From assembly GCA_016801885.1 (NCBI GenBank), contig CM028888.1, forward strand, positions 12,943,170-13,007,169: a DNA stretch of 64,000 bases, in the 5' to 3' direction. This document shows positions 35,591 to 48,329 of this stretch, in pieces. Within the stretch, counting starts at the first letter, position 1. The number at the start of each line of letters is the position of its first letter. This stretch comes from Toxotes chatareus (taxonomy: Eukaryota > Chordata > Actinopteri > Toxotidae). The notes below the pieces were generated by a model, which was not told where the DNA came from, did no database searches, and was given only the letters and a program-made list of their open reading frames with translations. A program made the position numbers and the translations under genes.

Positions 35591-37889
35591 ATATTGTACA
35601 CTTGATTGCTCTAGAACTCTTCTCTCTGCCACGCACTTAAAGATGTTTTAATACATTTGGGGGGAGGGAGGAAGCAGCACCCTGTGGCAATGGCACAGCT
35701 CTATCATAAAAGCCAGTCCTTTCTGCTTGAAGGACTTGTCCAGGCTGTTGACAATAAGATGAATTCCACAACAGGATAGAGTGAGTTTTAACAAAGCAGG
35801 TATTTAAATAAGATGTGTGAAGATGATGCTGAAATGAACAAGTCTTCAATGAGTGCTCTCACTCAATGCGTGTCGGTTTCATGGCTATAAAACATCTGCT
35901 TGGCAGAGATGAGTTCTCCTCGGTGAAGTGTTTTAGTGTTATTGAATAAACTTTATATGAGGCAAAATCAGACCTCGGAGAGGATTGATTTACCTGAACA
36001 ATAAAGTGTATGCGATTTAGCTGTGCACGGATACTGATACAGTTATTCCAATAACTGCCAAAGTTAAATCTTCCTGTATTTACCAGATTATGAGAATCTG
36101 GATGCCCACAATAACAATAAAATAATTATTATTTATGCATGAACTTCATGTTCTAGCAGTGACAGGATTTATTAGATGACGATAAACTGCAAAGTTTAAC
36201 TGCAGAAAGACCCCAAATCATTTACACACATCTTACATAGACTTCTGTGCACTATACTGCATAAATTCCCAAAGTGTTATTCACACACATATGAGAATAG
36301 GACACTCATAAAAGTCATCATAACTCATAAAAAGTATTAAAGTACAACTCACACTGTAAACAAGAATGGTCAGCCTGGTGTTGTAAAACACACACACACA
36401 CACAAAATGGCTGCAGAGTGATTTTAGATTGCATCCTGTAACTTCCAGTCTCAGACAATGTAACTGTGGTTCGAAGTCCTTGGTGGACAGAGTGAGTGAA
36501 GTGTGTATTATGGAGGTTTGGATATTTCTCCTAACTCTGTTAGTCAGTGTGACATTGGCAGAAGATTGAACTCCCTCACCAGCAGTCAGTGTTTGCAGGG
36601 TGAATCATAAGAGACCATGACTAATCATGAAATAACCTGTCGCATATCTGAGTGAAACTGGCAGTGTGGCTTGTATTTTCCAATCTGTTAAACATAGCTT
36701 AGCACAGCCCGTGTCTGTTTGCATTCTAATGAGCTATCAGCTTGCATTAAATTATCCTGATATGTGACACTTTACCAAAAGGTTGCAAGAGGTCAGGGAA
36801 GCAATGTCTGGTGGCTTTGAATAATGAGCAGGTTTATTTGTGAAGAACGAATTACTGATTGCCGATGATGTAAATTCTTCAGGTTAATGAGAGCATCAAG
36901 GCACTGGGTGCTTACACTGCTTGCGGTGGAAAATACTACTTCAATCTTAAACCTGAAAATAACAACATTTAAAGCCTACAGCCACACTAATGCGCATTGT
37001 AATGAAAATCTAATTATTGGATTAGACTAAGTATTGGACAAACAGACATGAATGTCTGCGCGAAATTAGATGGCAATCCATCTAATAGTTGTTGAGATGG
37101 TTCAGTCAAGGCCAAAATGGTGGAATGACAGACAGGCACTGCCTCCCTAAAGCCATGTCACTAAAATGGCTAAAAAATGACCTTGCCTTATGGCTAGAGG
37201 TAGAAAGAGAAAAACCTATTACTTGTAAGTGAAATTTCTGTTTAAACATCTTCTGAGGTAAATGAAAAGAGTAGTTGATAATAATAATAATAATCTGGTC
37301 ACTGACATGCAATATGATCTTTCCCATGCAATGCAGAAAAGAATAAAAAGACTCTTAAATAGTACAAAAAAAGACATCCCTGTTATGTGCAAAGACATAA
37401 ATATCTGGAAGCAGCATTGTAAAGTTCACTTTGCTCCATGCAAATATGTTGGGAAATATTAAAAGTGGTTACTTTCAACTGGTTAACAACAGCTACATAA
37501 ACACAAAATAAAAATACTACAGCTGAATATCCACCTGGCCCATGATAACAAATGTACTACAAGCTATAAATCTGGATATTTTATTTTCCCTATTTTTTTT
37601 TTACATACAAGGGAATCAAATCTCTTACTGTTATGTGAAAGGGTTACTTGTACTGCTGATCCCATTGTGAATCAGTACCCCGTTTGCCACTATCACCTCC
37701 TTTTAGCAGATCAGCAGAGCATCACAGGTCGCTGTACACAGCTTTAACTCCAGGGAAGTAAAAAAAAAACAAAAAAAACAAGCAAAAAACAAATAAAAAA
37801 AGAAACATTCATTTACTTTAATGAGACTATAGAGGCTGGAAATGCTGCTGTTATCTTGGAAACTACAAGAAGTAATATAACAGTGCATT

Positions 37890-37977
37890 CATTGTTGCTA
37901 CTTTTGACTATGGTCAAAAGTGCACTATGATTGAAACCTGGTGAGGACAGTACAACAATGCCTTTTAGACATAAACC
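37890..37977. repeat. unnamed dispersed repeat, copy A
   Basis: About 88 nt closely matching 41245-41331, including CATTGTTGCTACTT, CACTATGAT, AAACCTGGTGAGGACA and CAACAATGCCTTTTAGACAT. Same orientation. No terminal repeats were identified. Confidence 0.8.
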
Positions 37978-38960
37978 TGCAACAAGCACTTCCAGTATTT
38001 CCAGCTGCACAGAAATCCGTTGGGTCAGTTTAGAATATCTTAGATGCAGCAATAGTCAAGAACATTACTATCAAAACAACACACATAACTGGGCAGACAG
38101 GACACAACAACAACCAATAGAGTTCACACTTTGAGTAAGTTTGTGAGTGCTCTATTAGTAAAATCTGGTGTGAAAAGGCTCTAATTGCATCTTTGTTGTA
38201 GACTCACGTAGGTTTTGAATGTGAAAATCCTGTATTTCCTCAACCCCGAGGTTTTTTGTCGTAACATTGTGTTACGTTAGTAGTAACACGCCAAAAGTAG
38301 AAACTGAAACTCTGGCATCCTATTGAGTCTGTGAGCGGAATCTCACCACATTTACCAGAACTGATTACAAACGATACTGAGTAGGCTGGTAAAAATCTCT
38401 GTCCCTTAGAAGTTTATGTATTAAGAAAGCTTGAGTTTTCATATGCCAAGACGGCATAGACTGTGACATCATGGAACAACAGGCCTTGTTTGAGAGAATC
38501 ACGTTTATGGGAAATGTAAAACAAATTATTCATTACATTTTGATCTGTCCCTAATGTCATTTATGCCACGATGAAAACTGAATATTACACCTGGAAAAAG
38601 TACTTGATGTGGTACTGAGAGAATTAGATACTAATATCTCATTTATTGCTATTTATGATTTTTTTTTTTATATTCCCAAACTGTTAAACTGTGATTGGCT
38701 GTGATTACCATATGCAAACTACTCACTTTGCTCTTACAAACTAAAACTCATTTAATGACATCGCAAGGAGACAGGATACCAACAAATTAGATTAGCAGAA
38801 AAGTTCAGCCATGGCCCTTTTTTCAGACAAATTTCCCTGGTTGCTTATCTGTATGGCAAATGAACAAACTTGTTTTCCCCATGACTTCACTTGGTTTGAG
38901 GTTCCACTCTGCATTTTATTTAATCAAGTACTGATTGTGTAATTTCATTTTTTTTAATGC

Positions 38961-39181
38961 CATCCTCTGATATCCATCCATCCATCCATCCTCTACCGCT
39001 TAATCTGTCAGGGTCGCGGGGGAGCTGGAGCCTATCCCAGCTGACTATGGGCGGGAGGTGGGGTACCTAACTGGTCGCCAGTCAATCGCAGGGCTGACAC
39101 ACAAAGACAGACAACCACACACGCACACACTCACACCTAAGGGCAACCACTGCACCACCGTGCCACCCATCCTCTGATATC
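38961..39181 (-). mobile_element. tRNA-derived SINE, second internally deleted copy
   Basis: Flanked by CATCCTCTGATATC at 38961-38974 and 39168-39181. It retains the A-box end (TGGTGCAGTGGTTG on the minus strand) and the long tail half. It has lost the B-box and the central conserved part, with the break between CCTAAGGGCA and ACCACTGCACC on the + strand. The 3' end carries GGAT repeats, seen as (CATC)n on +. Confidence 0.88.
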
Positions 39182-40914
39182 TGAAGGATGGAATTCTCAG
39201 AAGTATGAGATTTAATTTGTTGTCTTTTCTGCGAGCCCTTTCTTTGAACAGTTTTAGCACATCTGTGTTCTGCTAAATACAAACAGCGATAAAACTGATG
39301 ATTTCAGTTTAGTAAATTTGTGCAAGCGAGCTATTTCTGTAATTCCTTCCTCTATATTTTGCACCCTACCATTGCTATTTATCAAAAGTAATTGGGTCCA
39401 ATCTCTTATTCAGTGTCTATCAAATTCTTGTGCGCACAGTTGGTGGAAGAGTATCATCAGTTTTTTTCAATATATGTGCAACTACATTAATTTCCTTAAC
39501 AGCTTAATAAACAGTATGAGTCAGTGTGTTAGTGTCACTATGAGTCACTCAACATAGTGTCCTATCAAACATTGCTGAATGGACTGAAAAATTCAACTGG
39601 ACTACTTATCCTTCTCTGAAAACATCATGATAAACAGTAACAGGAATTTAGAGGAATTTGGTGATTAAGTTAAAAACTATACTGACTCGTGTGACGTAGT
39701 ACTGACCTTTAGAGAAAACCCTTAAAATACAACACATAAGACAACAAAGATGTTTTAATGTGAGAAACTCCAAGGACAGAGAGACACAAATAAGCCAAAT
39801 GTGGTATTATTGCCTCAGGTCCTCGACTTCTTTTCACATCAGTGTAAATGTCAAAAGTTTTCCATTCATGCATAAAAGGATACAAAAGCTGTAAAAATGC
39901 TGTGAGTGTTTAGACATTGACCTGTCGTGTATTTCACTGAAGGACGAATTTGCTTGCTATTTAATTGGCAAGAAAATAACAAAAATTAAAGCAATTCTTC
40001 CTTCCTAAGTCACAGGTTAACTTTTATAACCCCGTAACCAGTCAGTTACACAATGCTCAAGCTTTTCTACCTCCGTAATGTAGCTGTGGGGCGCTGCGCC
40101 AGCAGTCTTGGGCTCAGGGTATCCATATGACTCACACAGAGCAGAGATTTGGCAGAGATGATCATTTATGGGAATACACTGTCTCTATGTTGAACAAAGC
40201 TGACAAAGCCAGGTGGCTGTGATGATGGTGATGACAACTGATGGAAAAATCCAAAGATCTAACTTCATAAGACATCTGGAAAACTGTACTTGAGAATACA
40301 AGATTTCTATATGGAAAATTTAATCATGTATATATTTATTTGAATAGATCAGCGTGTTATCATGGCTGTCCATCCATTCAGGTGAAGCATATCCCAGCAC
40401 GCAATGCGCAGTGCTCTGTTCGTCCTAGACTACCTCTAGTTGTCATATGGATATTAACACCTATATCTTGAATCTACATAAATCTCACCAAGCACATTCA
40501 GATAAGTGGAGTGCTAGCTGCTTTCATTAGAGAAAGAGCCTGTGACCTAAGAAAATCTTTGTTTAAAATTTGAAAAGAAGGAACAAGTAATACGTAACTG
40601 CAGTTGAAGGACATAGAAAATGCTTAACTGCCCTCAGACGTCTTATGGTGAGCAGATACATAGATGCTACAGACATACTGGGTCACCAACAGTAAAACCC
40701 TGCACAAGGCTCAAAGTAGACATTTGCCCTGAGGAAGTTAAGATCTTTTCGTAATATAAACAACTCTCTACCTAGACTGCATTACATGGTTGATGGAAGT
40801 ATTATTCAATTCTATATGCAACAATGTAGGATGCCGTGTAATGGTGGGTGGGATTTCATTATGTGATGTTTAGAAAGCAGGAGGCATAGCTCAGTATTTT
40901 TTTCCTTTTGTTTT

Positions 40915-41017
40915 TCTTTGTATTTATTACACACAAGCACCTTAGAGGGAAGTGCCACTGTAATTTTGCTGGACATTGTTCAATGACAATAAAGGCTATT
41001 CTATTCTATTGTAAAGG
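40915..41017 (+). mobile_element. LINE-like 3' tail fragment with ATTCT repeats
   Basis: GCTGGACATTGTTCAATGAC then AATAAAGG and repeated CTATT units. This is a tail form seen at 3' ends of fish non-LTR elements. No coding part. Confidence 0.4.
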
Positions 41018-41244
41018 TAACTACAGAGAACCAAAGGAAGGTCAAACTTTCTTTCAAGGTAAATGCCTGCATGTATGGAGTGCATGTAAAATACAATAAC
41101 CAATAAACAATAATATAACCAAGGTGCTCTAACAATTTAGACGATTATGTCTACAGACTGCCATCTAGTTTTTCAAAGGCTCAATTAATATAACAATTGG
41201 TGCAAGCTGCACTGAATTTGATGTTTGAGTGGTTGGGACTGTGA

Positions 41245-41331
41245 CATTGTTGCTACTTCTGACGGTGTCAAAAATGCACTATGATCAAAACCTGGTGAGG
41301 ACAATGCAACAATGCCTTTTAGACATAAACG
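41245..41331. repeat. unnamed dispersed repeat, copy B
   Basis: Second copy of the 88-nt unit at 37890-37977, with a handful of substitutions and small indels. It lies just upstream of the L2 remnant. Confidence 0.8.
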
Positions 41332-41994
41332 TATTGTGTTAACATTTAAGTACGTTAACGCAGCAGCTGCAACATGTTTGAAACAGCCCCCGATGGGGCG
41401 TACCTGCCTCTATGTCCACGCCTTAATGCTTTCTCTCACAGCATGGTCCCTTTAATGGTAACAATTCTAAATGAGAAATCCTTAAATTGATGTGGAATGT
41501 ACAAGGTACATGCTTACAGCAAGTCTGCACAGTCAGTTGCGTTAAAACTATAAACAGACAGAAAACAATCAGAAAAAGCTGCCTCCCCTCTTCTCTGCCT
41601 CCAACTGAATGCACCAGCTGTGCCAAGCTCAGCCAGAATCTCTCAACTCTACCACATATAAAAGGATAACAAACTTATTGACACTCTGTTCACTGCTTCC
41701 TATGCTGCTGTCCAGGAACCAGCTGAAGATAAGATCCAAGGACATGAAACGTGTTGTGGAAACGAACCCCTCCCTGGTCCATCCCAAACCTGCTTGAGGC
41801 TGGCACCATAACAGATCTGGATACATGTTACTGACTAAACCAAGGAGCCAGACCAAAGACCTGTTCTACCCCCACAGCGTCAAACCCTGAGCTCTGGACA
41901 ATCATCGTCCGGGGTAAAAGAAAGAATCAGAAATAACAAGCACAGTACCACTCATGTCTAACCAGAGGTACGGCTGGAGAACAGGTATATTGTT

Positions 41995-42690
41995 TTGGAC
42001 AAGCTGCCTGTCACTGAGCCCAAAGGTAATGCCACAGCTAGCATTTGCACCACTAACTCAGAAGCTAATGCCAAGACCCATGCAGACATGAACTGTGATA
42101 CAGCTGAGGCCCTGAGGAGAATCTCTCGGGGGCATCTGTGGATAAACAACAGACCAAAAGCCACTAAAGCTAATGGCACATCATCAAAAAGGATGGGATC
42201 ACAGCAGACCAAAGACTCTGCTGGTAGGTGGCCACAGAATAATTATGTAATAATTATGCCAGGAGCAAAATTTAAAAAACTGTCTGTCTACCCAAAACAA
42301 TGGTTAGCAGCATTGTCCAAACACTGCCACAAGTTTTGCTGGACTATCTGGGCACAGACACTCTTATTGTGCATGTTGGAACAAATGAGCTGTGAAATAG
42401 GAACTCCATACACCTAATGGAGATTCTACAGCGAGTCCCAGCTCGGACATTTGTGTCAGGTCCAATCTCCACTTTAGTGAAAGGAATCGAACATTTTAGC
42501 CGCTTGCTGGCAGTAAATACCTGGCTTTCCTCCACATGCACTGGTCAAAAACTGAGCTTCGCTGACAATTTCAACTTGTTCTGGGAGCAACGAAACAGTT
42601 ACAGAATGGTTGGGTTCATACTGCCAACTGTCAGCGCCATGGATCATTCCTATCCCCTTCCCTCCCTCCTCACCTCTCAAACAAGCTAAG
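41995..42690 (+). pseudogene. L2 ORF1-like segment with SGNH-esterase relic
   Basis: An open stretch from 41995 to 42417 is followed, in another frame, by 42417-42689. The second part reads VPARTFVSGPISTLVKGIEH, FSRLLAVNTWLSSTC, LSFADNFNLFWEQRNSY, matching the esterase-like domain of fish L2/CR1 ORF1 proteins. The expected D-G-x-H-P catalytic block is degenerate (VGFILPTV). It is a decayed retroelement protein and not a host gene. Confidence 0.7.
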
Positions 42691-43049
42691 GATGCAGATA
42701 AAAGAGATTGAAGAGTTGTTAGTATGTGGCACCAAAAGTTCACCCTTATTCAAACAAAGCAAGGGGAATCTCCATGTAGTCAGCATTACAGGGCATGCTG
42801 ACATCAAGGACTGACTGAGTCCTAACCCACCCTGCCCTTTTAGCTCATGTCTTCTCTCTGTGCTAACTAGGTATGGACCCACTGCTGTTGACACAGCCCA
42901 CCACAGACAGTGCAAGAGCAGCTCAGTCTGGCACTCCTGTTTGACCAGCGTCAGAATGAACAAAGTGCTTTTTCTAATCTGACTCCAGTTGTGTGCCAGC
43001 CACAGACTGTGCCAGACAATGCCTTCAGTACACTAAACATAGTTTTTTT

Positions 43050-43970
43050 TTAAATATTGGGTCTCTGACTGGCAGGTCATTATTAATTAATGATTTTATT
43101 ATCAAGACTGTGTCAAACTTGTGATTTTATGTTTTTAACTCAAACTTGGTTGAATAAAAACAATAGCACAGCAGTCTTTATTGAACCAGGTCCCCCAAAC
43201 TGGAGTACCCACTCTATTTAATAAAGTCTCCCAGTGCAAACAGGTGTTTGGCTCCTTCGACTATGTTGAGCTTCAGCTGAGATCTTCCTGTTGAGCAACA
43301 TTAGTAATCATCCACAGGCCCCCAAAATATATAATATGCCAACTTTTTTGATGACTTTGCTAAACTACTGCTGTGTGTATTGATTTTAACTGTGTTGTCG
43401 TCCTGTATAGTGGGTGGGTTTAATATTCATATTGATAATCCCAAAGATGGTAGTGCTCTAATCATTACTGTTTTCTGACCATCTCTGCTGACACCAGCAG
43501 AATTAAAACAGAGGTAATCAGAAAGTGCCAGATCAACAAAAACACCTGTACATTATTCACTGAGGCTTTTACAATCCCCCAGCAGCTTTGCCTTCAGTTC
43601 CTCTCTGTAATCTTGTACACAGTTTTAGTTCTAAAGTTATGAATGTTACTGATGCCATTGCCCCCATGAAAATCCATGAAGTTGTCTCTAGTAAGAAAAA
43701 AGCACCACAGAGGAATGCCACACTGGTGAAAGCTCAAACAAGAGAGTGTAGATAGGAGGAAAGAAGGAGGTGAAAAACCAAACACGAGGTTAATAATGAC
43801 ATCTTTAAAGAAAGACTTCGCATCTATACCTTGGAAATAAAAAGGGCAAGGGCGTCCTTTTATCAATGAAAATAGCAATAATGCACACACCTTATTCACT
43901 GTGGTTGACAGACTGACAAACCCGTCAGCAACAGTCCCTCCTGAGCTGTTATTAAAAGTCACCCAGACAG
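43050..43970 (+). pseudogene. L2 ORF2 endonuclease and linker relic
   Basis: Fragments NIGSLTGRSLLINDFII and VGGFNIHIDNPKDGSAL match APE-type endonuclease strands of L2 ORF2. The middle catalytic part is deleted. NNAHTLFTVVDRLTNPSATV with PPELL, the linker before RT, ends near 43940 and is joined directly to C-terminal ORF2 sequence. Multiple stops and frameshifts. Confidence 0.7.
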
Positions 43971-44731
43971 CTCATCCACAATGCTGCTGCCAGACTCACA
44001 CCAAGAAAGTGGAGCACAATACACAGGTCCATAAATCACTGGACTGGCTTCCTGTGTGTCAAAGGATAGATTTTAAAATTCTATTACTTGCCTATAAAGC
44101 ACCAAAGTAAATCTCAGATTTACTTGTACATTACAAAGCATCCAGACCCCTCAGGTCACCCGAGAAAGGTTTACCCAGTGTTCCAAGCATCAAAATCAAG
44201 GAAGATGAAGCAGCTTAAATTTCTGTGCTCCCCACCTGTGGAACAAGCTTCCTGAATACCTGAGGTCTGCTAAAACTGCCAGCTCATTTATAACAGGGCT
44301 TGAAACATCAATGTTTGTTGCAGGTTTTCCAATAAATGACATACATAACATCTTTTTTGTCTATATTTGCTTGTTTTGCATTTGTTTCTATTTTTACTGT
44401 CTTTGAAATGAAATTTTAATGGCTTTTTTTTTTTTTAAAGTATTTCTTTTCCTTTGTAAAGCAATTTGAATTATCTTGTATCTGAATGGAGTTTTATAAA
44501 TAAACTTGCCTTGCCTTGAAGCAGTCTGTTTACACCACTAACATGTTTGCTTTTTCAAATTGCAATCTGTTGAATATGTCAGTCAAAAAATGACTAAGAA
44601 AAAAACTAAAGTGTTACCCTGTACTTCATACAAGTCTCTTTAAGACATGTCTGCCTGATCCCAGCGTCTCCATATACAATCCAATCCATTTTAGTGTTGT
44701 GGTTGAATGGTGTATATATGAAGGTCACTCA

Positions 44732-45735
44732 CAGTGGTGTCGAAATGTCTGAGACCACATTTGACAATCTCTAATATTTGGAAATAATAGAAATAATCAG
44801 AAAGTTTTGAGGATTCAGAAACATTCTGCACTATTGTTAAGTCAGTAATGATATTTAAGCAAATCTGGGGCACTGAGAAACTTAGCTCCCTCGAACAAAA
44901 GCTCAGATTTCCTTAAGCTGCATCCCTTACATTGAAATGTGTGTACAGATGACACTCAGGAGACTTTGATCTACTCATCAGAGGCTCATTCAAGTAACTC
45001 AACTTGCACCCAGTATTCACCTGTTATAGAAAAGGCAGTGCCTCAAGTTTCCAGCAGATCATTGAACACAAGTAACACTGTGATAGTGGGAAAAATGGGA
45101 TCAGAACTCAGTGAAAGTGTGAAAGTTAAATTGTTATTCTAAGCAAAGATGGGCTTTGTCCGCGTCAAATCATGGCTAGACTAAAGGTTTCTAAGGGGGC
45201 AGTGCATGGAGCTCTAAAACGCTTGGCAGAAACTGGATCAGTTGTATCCAAAGCACGATCGGGCAGACCGAAAGTGACCACACCATCCGAAGATCAATAC
45301 ATCAAACTTAGTTCCCTGGGAGATAGTTACACAACTTTATCACAGATAAAGAATTTGACATAAAGAAATAAGAAATAAAGAACGCAAGACTCCAATCAGC
45401 AAAAGTGCTGTCAAAACAGAGCTGTCTTGTAGTGGTCTCAGAGGATGCGTAGCAGTCATTCTTCGAAACCACTTCTCGGGAGGGGAAACAAGGCCAAACA
45501 CTTGGGGTGGGTTAAAAAATACCAGCATCTCACAGTGGATGACTGAAGAAGGTCCTATTTACTAATGAAGCCAAGCTTGAGATTTATGACCGTAACAGAA
45601 GGGTGCATGTAAGTAGATGAGCAGGAGAGAGAATGATACCGCAGTGTATCAAACTGACAGTGAAACATGGTGGTAGGAACAGTGAAGTCTGGGTGTGTGT
45701 TGCCTCCTCTGGAGTTGGAAACCTGTATTCAACCT
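44732..45735 (+). mobile_element. Tc1-like DNA transposon relic, 3' truncated
   Basis: Starts with CAGTGGTGTCGAAATGTCTG, a Tc1-type left terminal repeat. It then shows broken transposase: a helix-turn-helix part in 45172-45363 with the SGRPK motif, and KKVLFTNEAKLEIYDRNRRV near 45546-45600 and LTVKHGG-SEVWVCVASSGV near 45650-45715. The usual T-D-E catalytic Asp is Asn (TNEAK). The last third and the right terminal repeat were not found. Non-functional. Confidence 0.82.
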
Positions 45736-46925
45736 GGTTTTAATGTGATTGGTGTATGGTTGAGAATCAGAAGTGTCTCAGTGTCCCCCAAGTCTATTTT
45801 GGGTCACCCTGTTATGAACAGCAATATGTTTTCTTGAGCCTTGGTCCCGGGGCGCGAGATTAAGCCTGAACCTCTATCCTGGATTATCCTTGTGGTCTTT
45901 GGGACACACTCATAATCATGAATGACTCCACCTGACAGGAAGGTCAAAGGGAAAAAGGGATTTGATTGAGCACTTATAGTTCTTATGCTACTTTCGTCGT
46001 ACTTTATAGTACATTACAACAGAGTGCATTCTTATTTTTCCACACTGCACACATCCACGTGTGTTTTACATAGGGCTCCACATAAACATTTCCAAATATA
46101 CAACAATTAAATTACCTTTGGGTTTCTTGTATTTGTAATTGAGTTGATGAATCTAAATTACTGTGTGCTTCATTTTACAATTGTACATATACTCTGCATA
46201 CAGATTCATATAAAGCCTCTGCATATGTTCTACAGTTCAGAATCCTTTGATAATTACTACTACTGCTGGATAATGCAAACTTCAGCCAGCTCTTTAGAGG
46301 AAATGGAAAATTATTATAGTTCTGACACAAATAAAATAAAGGCTAGATTCAATGCTTGCTAACTGGCATATAAAACAGGAGACGAAGACAGCTGCTGTCT
46401 ACTGCTATGTTACTGTACCTTGCCTTCATGCCTGCAGGCTACCGGCTCAAGTCTGCCTTTCTTCCATGGGAATTAAACAATTCAAAGGAAATGTTGACTT
46501 CCAAATTAATGGCGAAGGTGGGTTCCACTCTGCAGATAGCTGATGGGTGCTGGTACTGTGGTTACGTAAAGCCGTGTCAGGTGGAACGTTGTGTGTTTGT
46601 CAGATGTGTGGGGTGCGTACTGAACGTGGACTCATGTGGTTGGGATGGACGTGGGAGGACAGAGAACATGCCATGATTAGAGAAAAAGATGCAAGAACAG
46701 TCTTTTAACACCCTATTGTTCATGCCATGCCATGGGAACTCATCCACTTGTCACAACAGTTGTTATTATTTTTTTTTTATGAGCTAAACAGAAGTTAAAT
46801 GAAATAATAGTTCTGTATTTGCTATGGTGGGAACAGTGTTGGTGTTAGCTTTAGATTAGTGCTAGTTTAAAATATGTACATAGTTATACAGATACATTAA
46901 CTTTTCCATGTACGGAAAGAAGCAC

Positions 46926-46952
46926 ACACATGCAAACACACACACACACACA
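46926..46952. repeat. (CA)n microsatellite
   Basis: Interrupted CA repeat in the intron. Confidence 0.9.
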
Positions 46953-48307
46953 AACAGGTAATGAATATGCCAAAACAATCATCTATAACTGCAGAGGTTA
47001 ACCAATAATTACACTCTCCATATGTTTACATAAAGAACTGCTGAAAATTGAGCACATTATATATCTCAGTGACTTTGGTGATGAAACAGTGACCTAAAGG
47101 TAATTAGCACAGATGTCTGTGGCATACTTGGTAAATTGCTTTCTGTACATTAATATAAATTTACTGAGGAGCAGGAGTTTCTACACTTCTACTGTATTTT
47201 TTATGAGGTTATGGTTTTGAATGACCAGGTCATATATCAGCAAAGCATGCCACTCTCCTTTCTTTTCAATGCCGGTTTCTTTGGAGTACATACCTTCTGG
47301 AGTGGTACACAGACATGCACGAAGAAGGAGGTGGAATATTTGTGAGGCTTTAATGTTGGTGAGATAAACAAAGCAGACTGTCTCATCATGGATGAGACAG
47401 GCTTTACCAGCAAATACCGATGGTTAGAAACCCTATTCGTTTGTGATGATGGTTTAATGTGACGCATGAGGCTTGTTATTTCCTCTGAGTTGGACACATG
47501 TATTGGTTTGATCTTTGATTTCTGCCAAGCCATGCCCTTTACCACCTGCATGATTGAAAGCCATCCCTGAACAATACCAGATGAAAACAAAAAACGCTGA
47601 AAGGGCTTGTATTTTTCCTGAACATGTTATTTTTGCTGTTGTTCAATAATGGTCTTGTAAATGCAGGAATATATCTTAGAGTTCCTCCTTTAATTGCACA
47701 GGTGGAGATCACTCTTTTTTAAAGCACTGTTTTAGTAGGGTCCTGAATCCTACAGTAAAAACAGGTCTTTCAGGGCCTTTTACAGTTATAGGAATACATT
47801 TCAGGAGGAAATAAAAAGTGAACAGAGAGAATTTTGAGTATATAAAAACTGAAGATTTGTAATGTTTTGGTAGCTCCTGTCCAAAAATTCAGTATTTAAA
47901 ACACATATTGACTGAACTGTACTGAAATCGACAAGGTCTGTTTTCAATATCCTTCAAAAATCCAAATCTTCCCTCCGTATCTAACAACCAAATATCACAG
48001 CAAATGCATTCATGTCTGACACATTTGTTAGAAGAAGTGTTGTGAAGGTTTAGCCTTAGGCAGCCATTTGAAATTCTCGCTCAGGCGATGTGATGCGCAT
48101 CAGACTATAACTGCAATTACAGAAAATATAGAAATTCAAAGGGAAATTTCAAGATGGTTTTCATCAGATGCTGGCCTTTGATTGTATGATTGGGGTTGAA
48201 CAACTGCATACCAACATGTAATCCCTCTCAACGGTAATCTTTATCAAGTTAAATAAAGATCAACATGCTTTTTTGTTTCTTGCTTTGCTTTGTCAAACAG
48301 CAGCTGC

Positions 48308-48329
48308 CAACAACAACAACAACAACAAA
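48308..48329. repeat. (CAA)n microsatellite
   Basis: Six to seven CAA units in tandem. Confidence 0.9.

Larger units (their letters stand above)
41590..44520 (+). mobile_element. L2-type LINE remnant lacking reverse transcriptase
   Basis: About 2.9 kb in + orientation, antisense to nrxn2. An ORF1-like part comes first, then an endonuclease-like part, then the linker before RT. It then jumps to the last part of ORF2 (QCCCQTHT..., SLDWLPVCQRIDFKILLLAY, APHLWNKLPEYLRS) and to a 3' tail TAAATAAACTTGCCTTGCC. That tail and the HLWN-LP motif are hallmarks of fish L2/CR1-group elements. The whole RT domain is missing, and frames are broken throughout. The 5' boundary is approximate. Confidence 0.8.

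Noticed and set aside
40363..40440. Possible degenerate SINE (CCATCCATT, then ATATCCCAGCACGCAATG)
   Set aside because: Only short pieces resemble the SINE tail, no boxes or target duplication could be found.
41995..42689. Host esterase-like gene
   Set aside because: The esterase-like segment belongs to a frame-broken L2 ORF1 with the rest of the LINE downstream and a LINE 3' tail. It is not an independent gene.
45770..45800. Right terminal repeat of the Tc1 relic
   Set aside because: GTGTCTCAGTGTCCCCCA vaguely resembles the inverted end, but base-by-base it does not match the left repeat at 44732.
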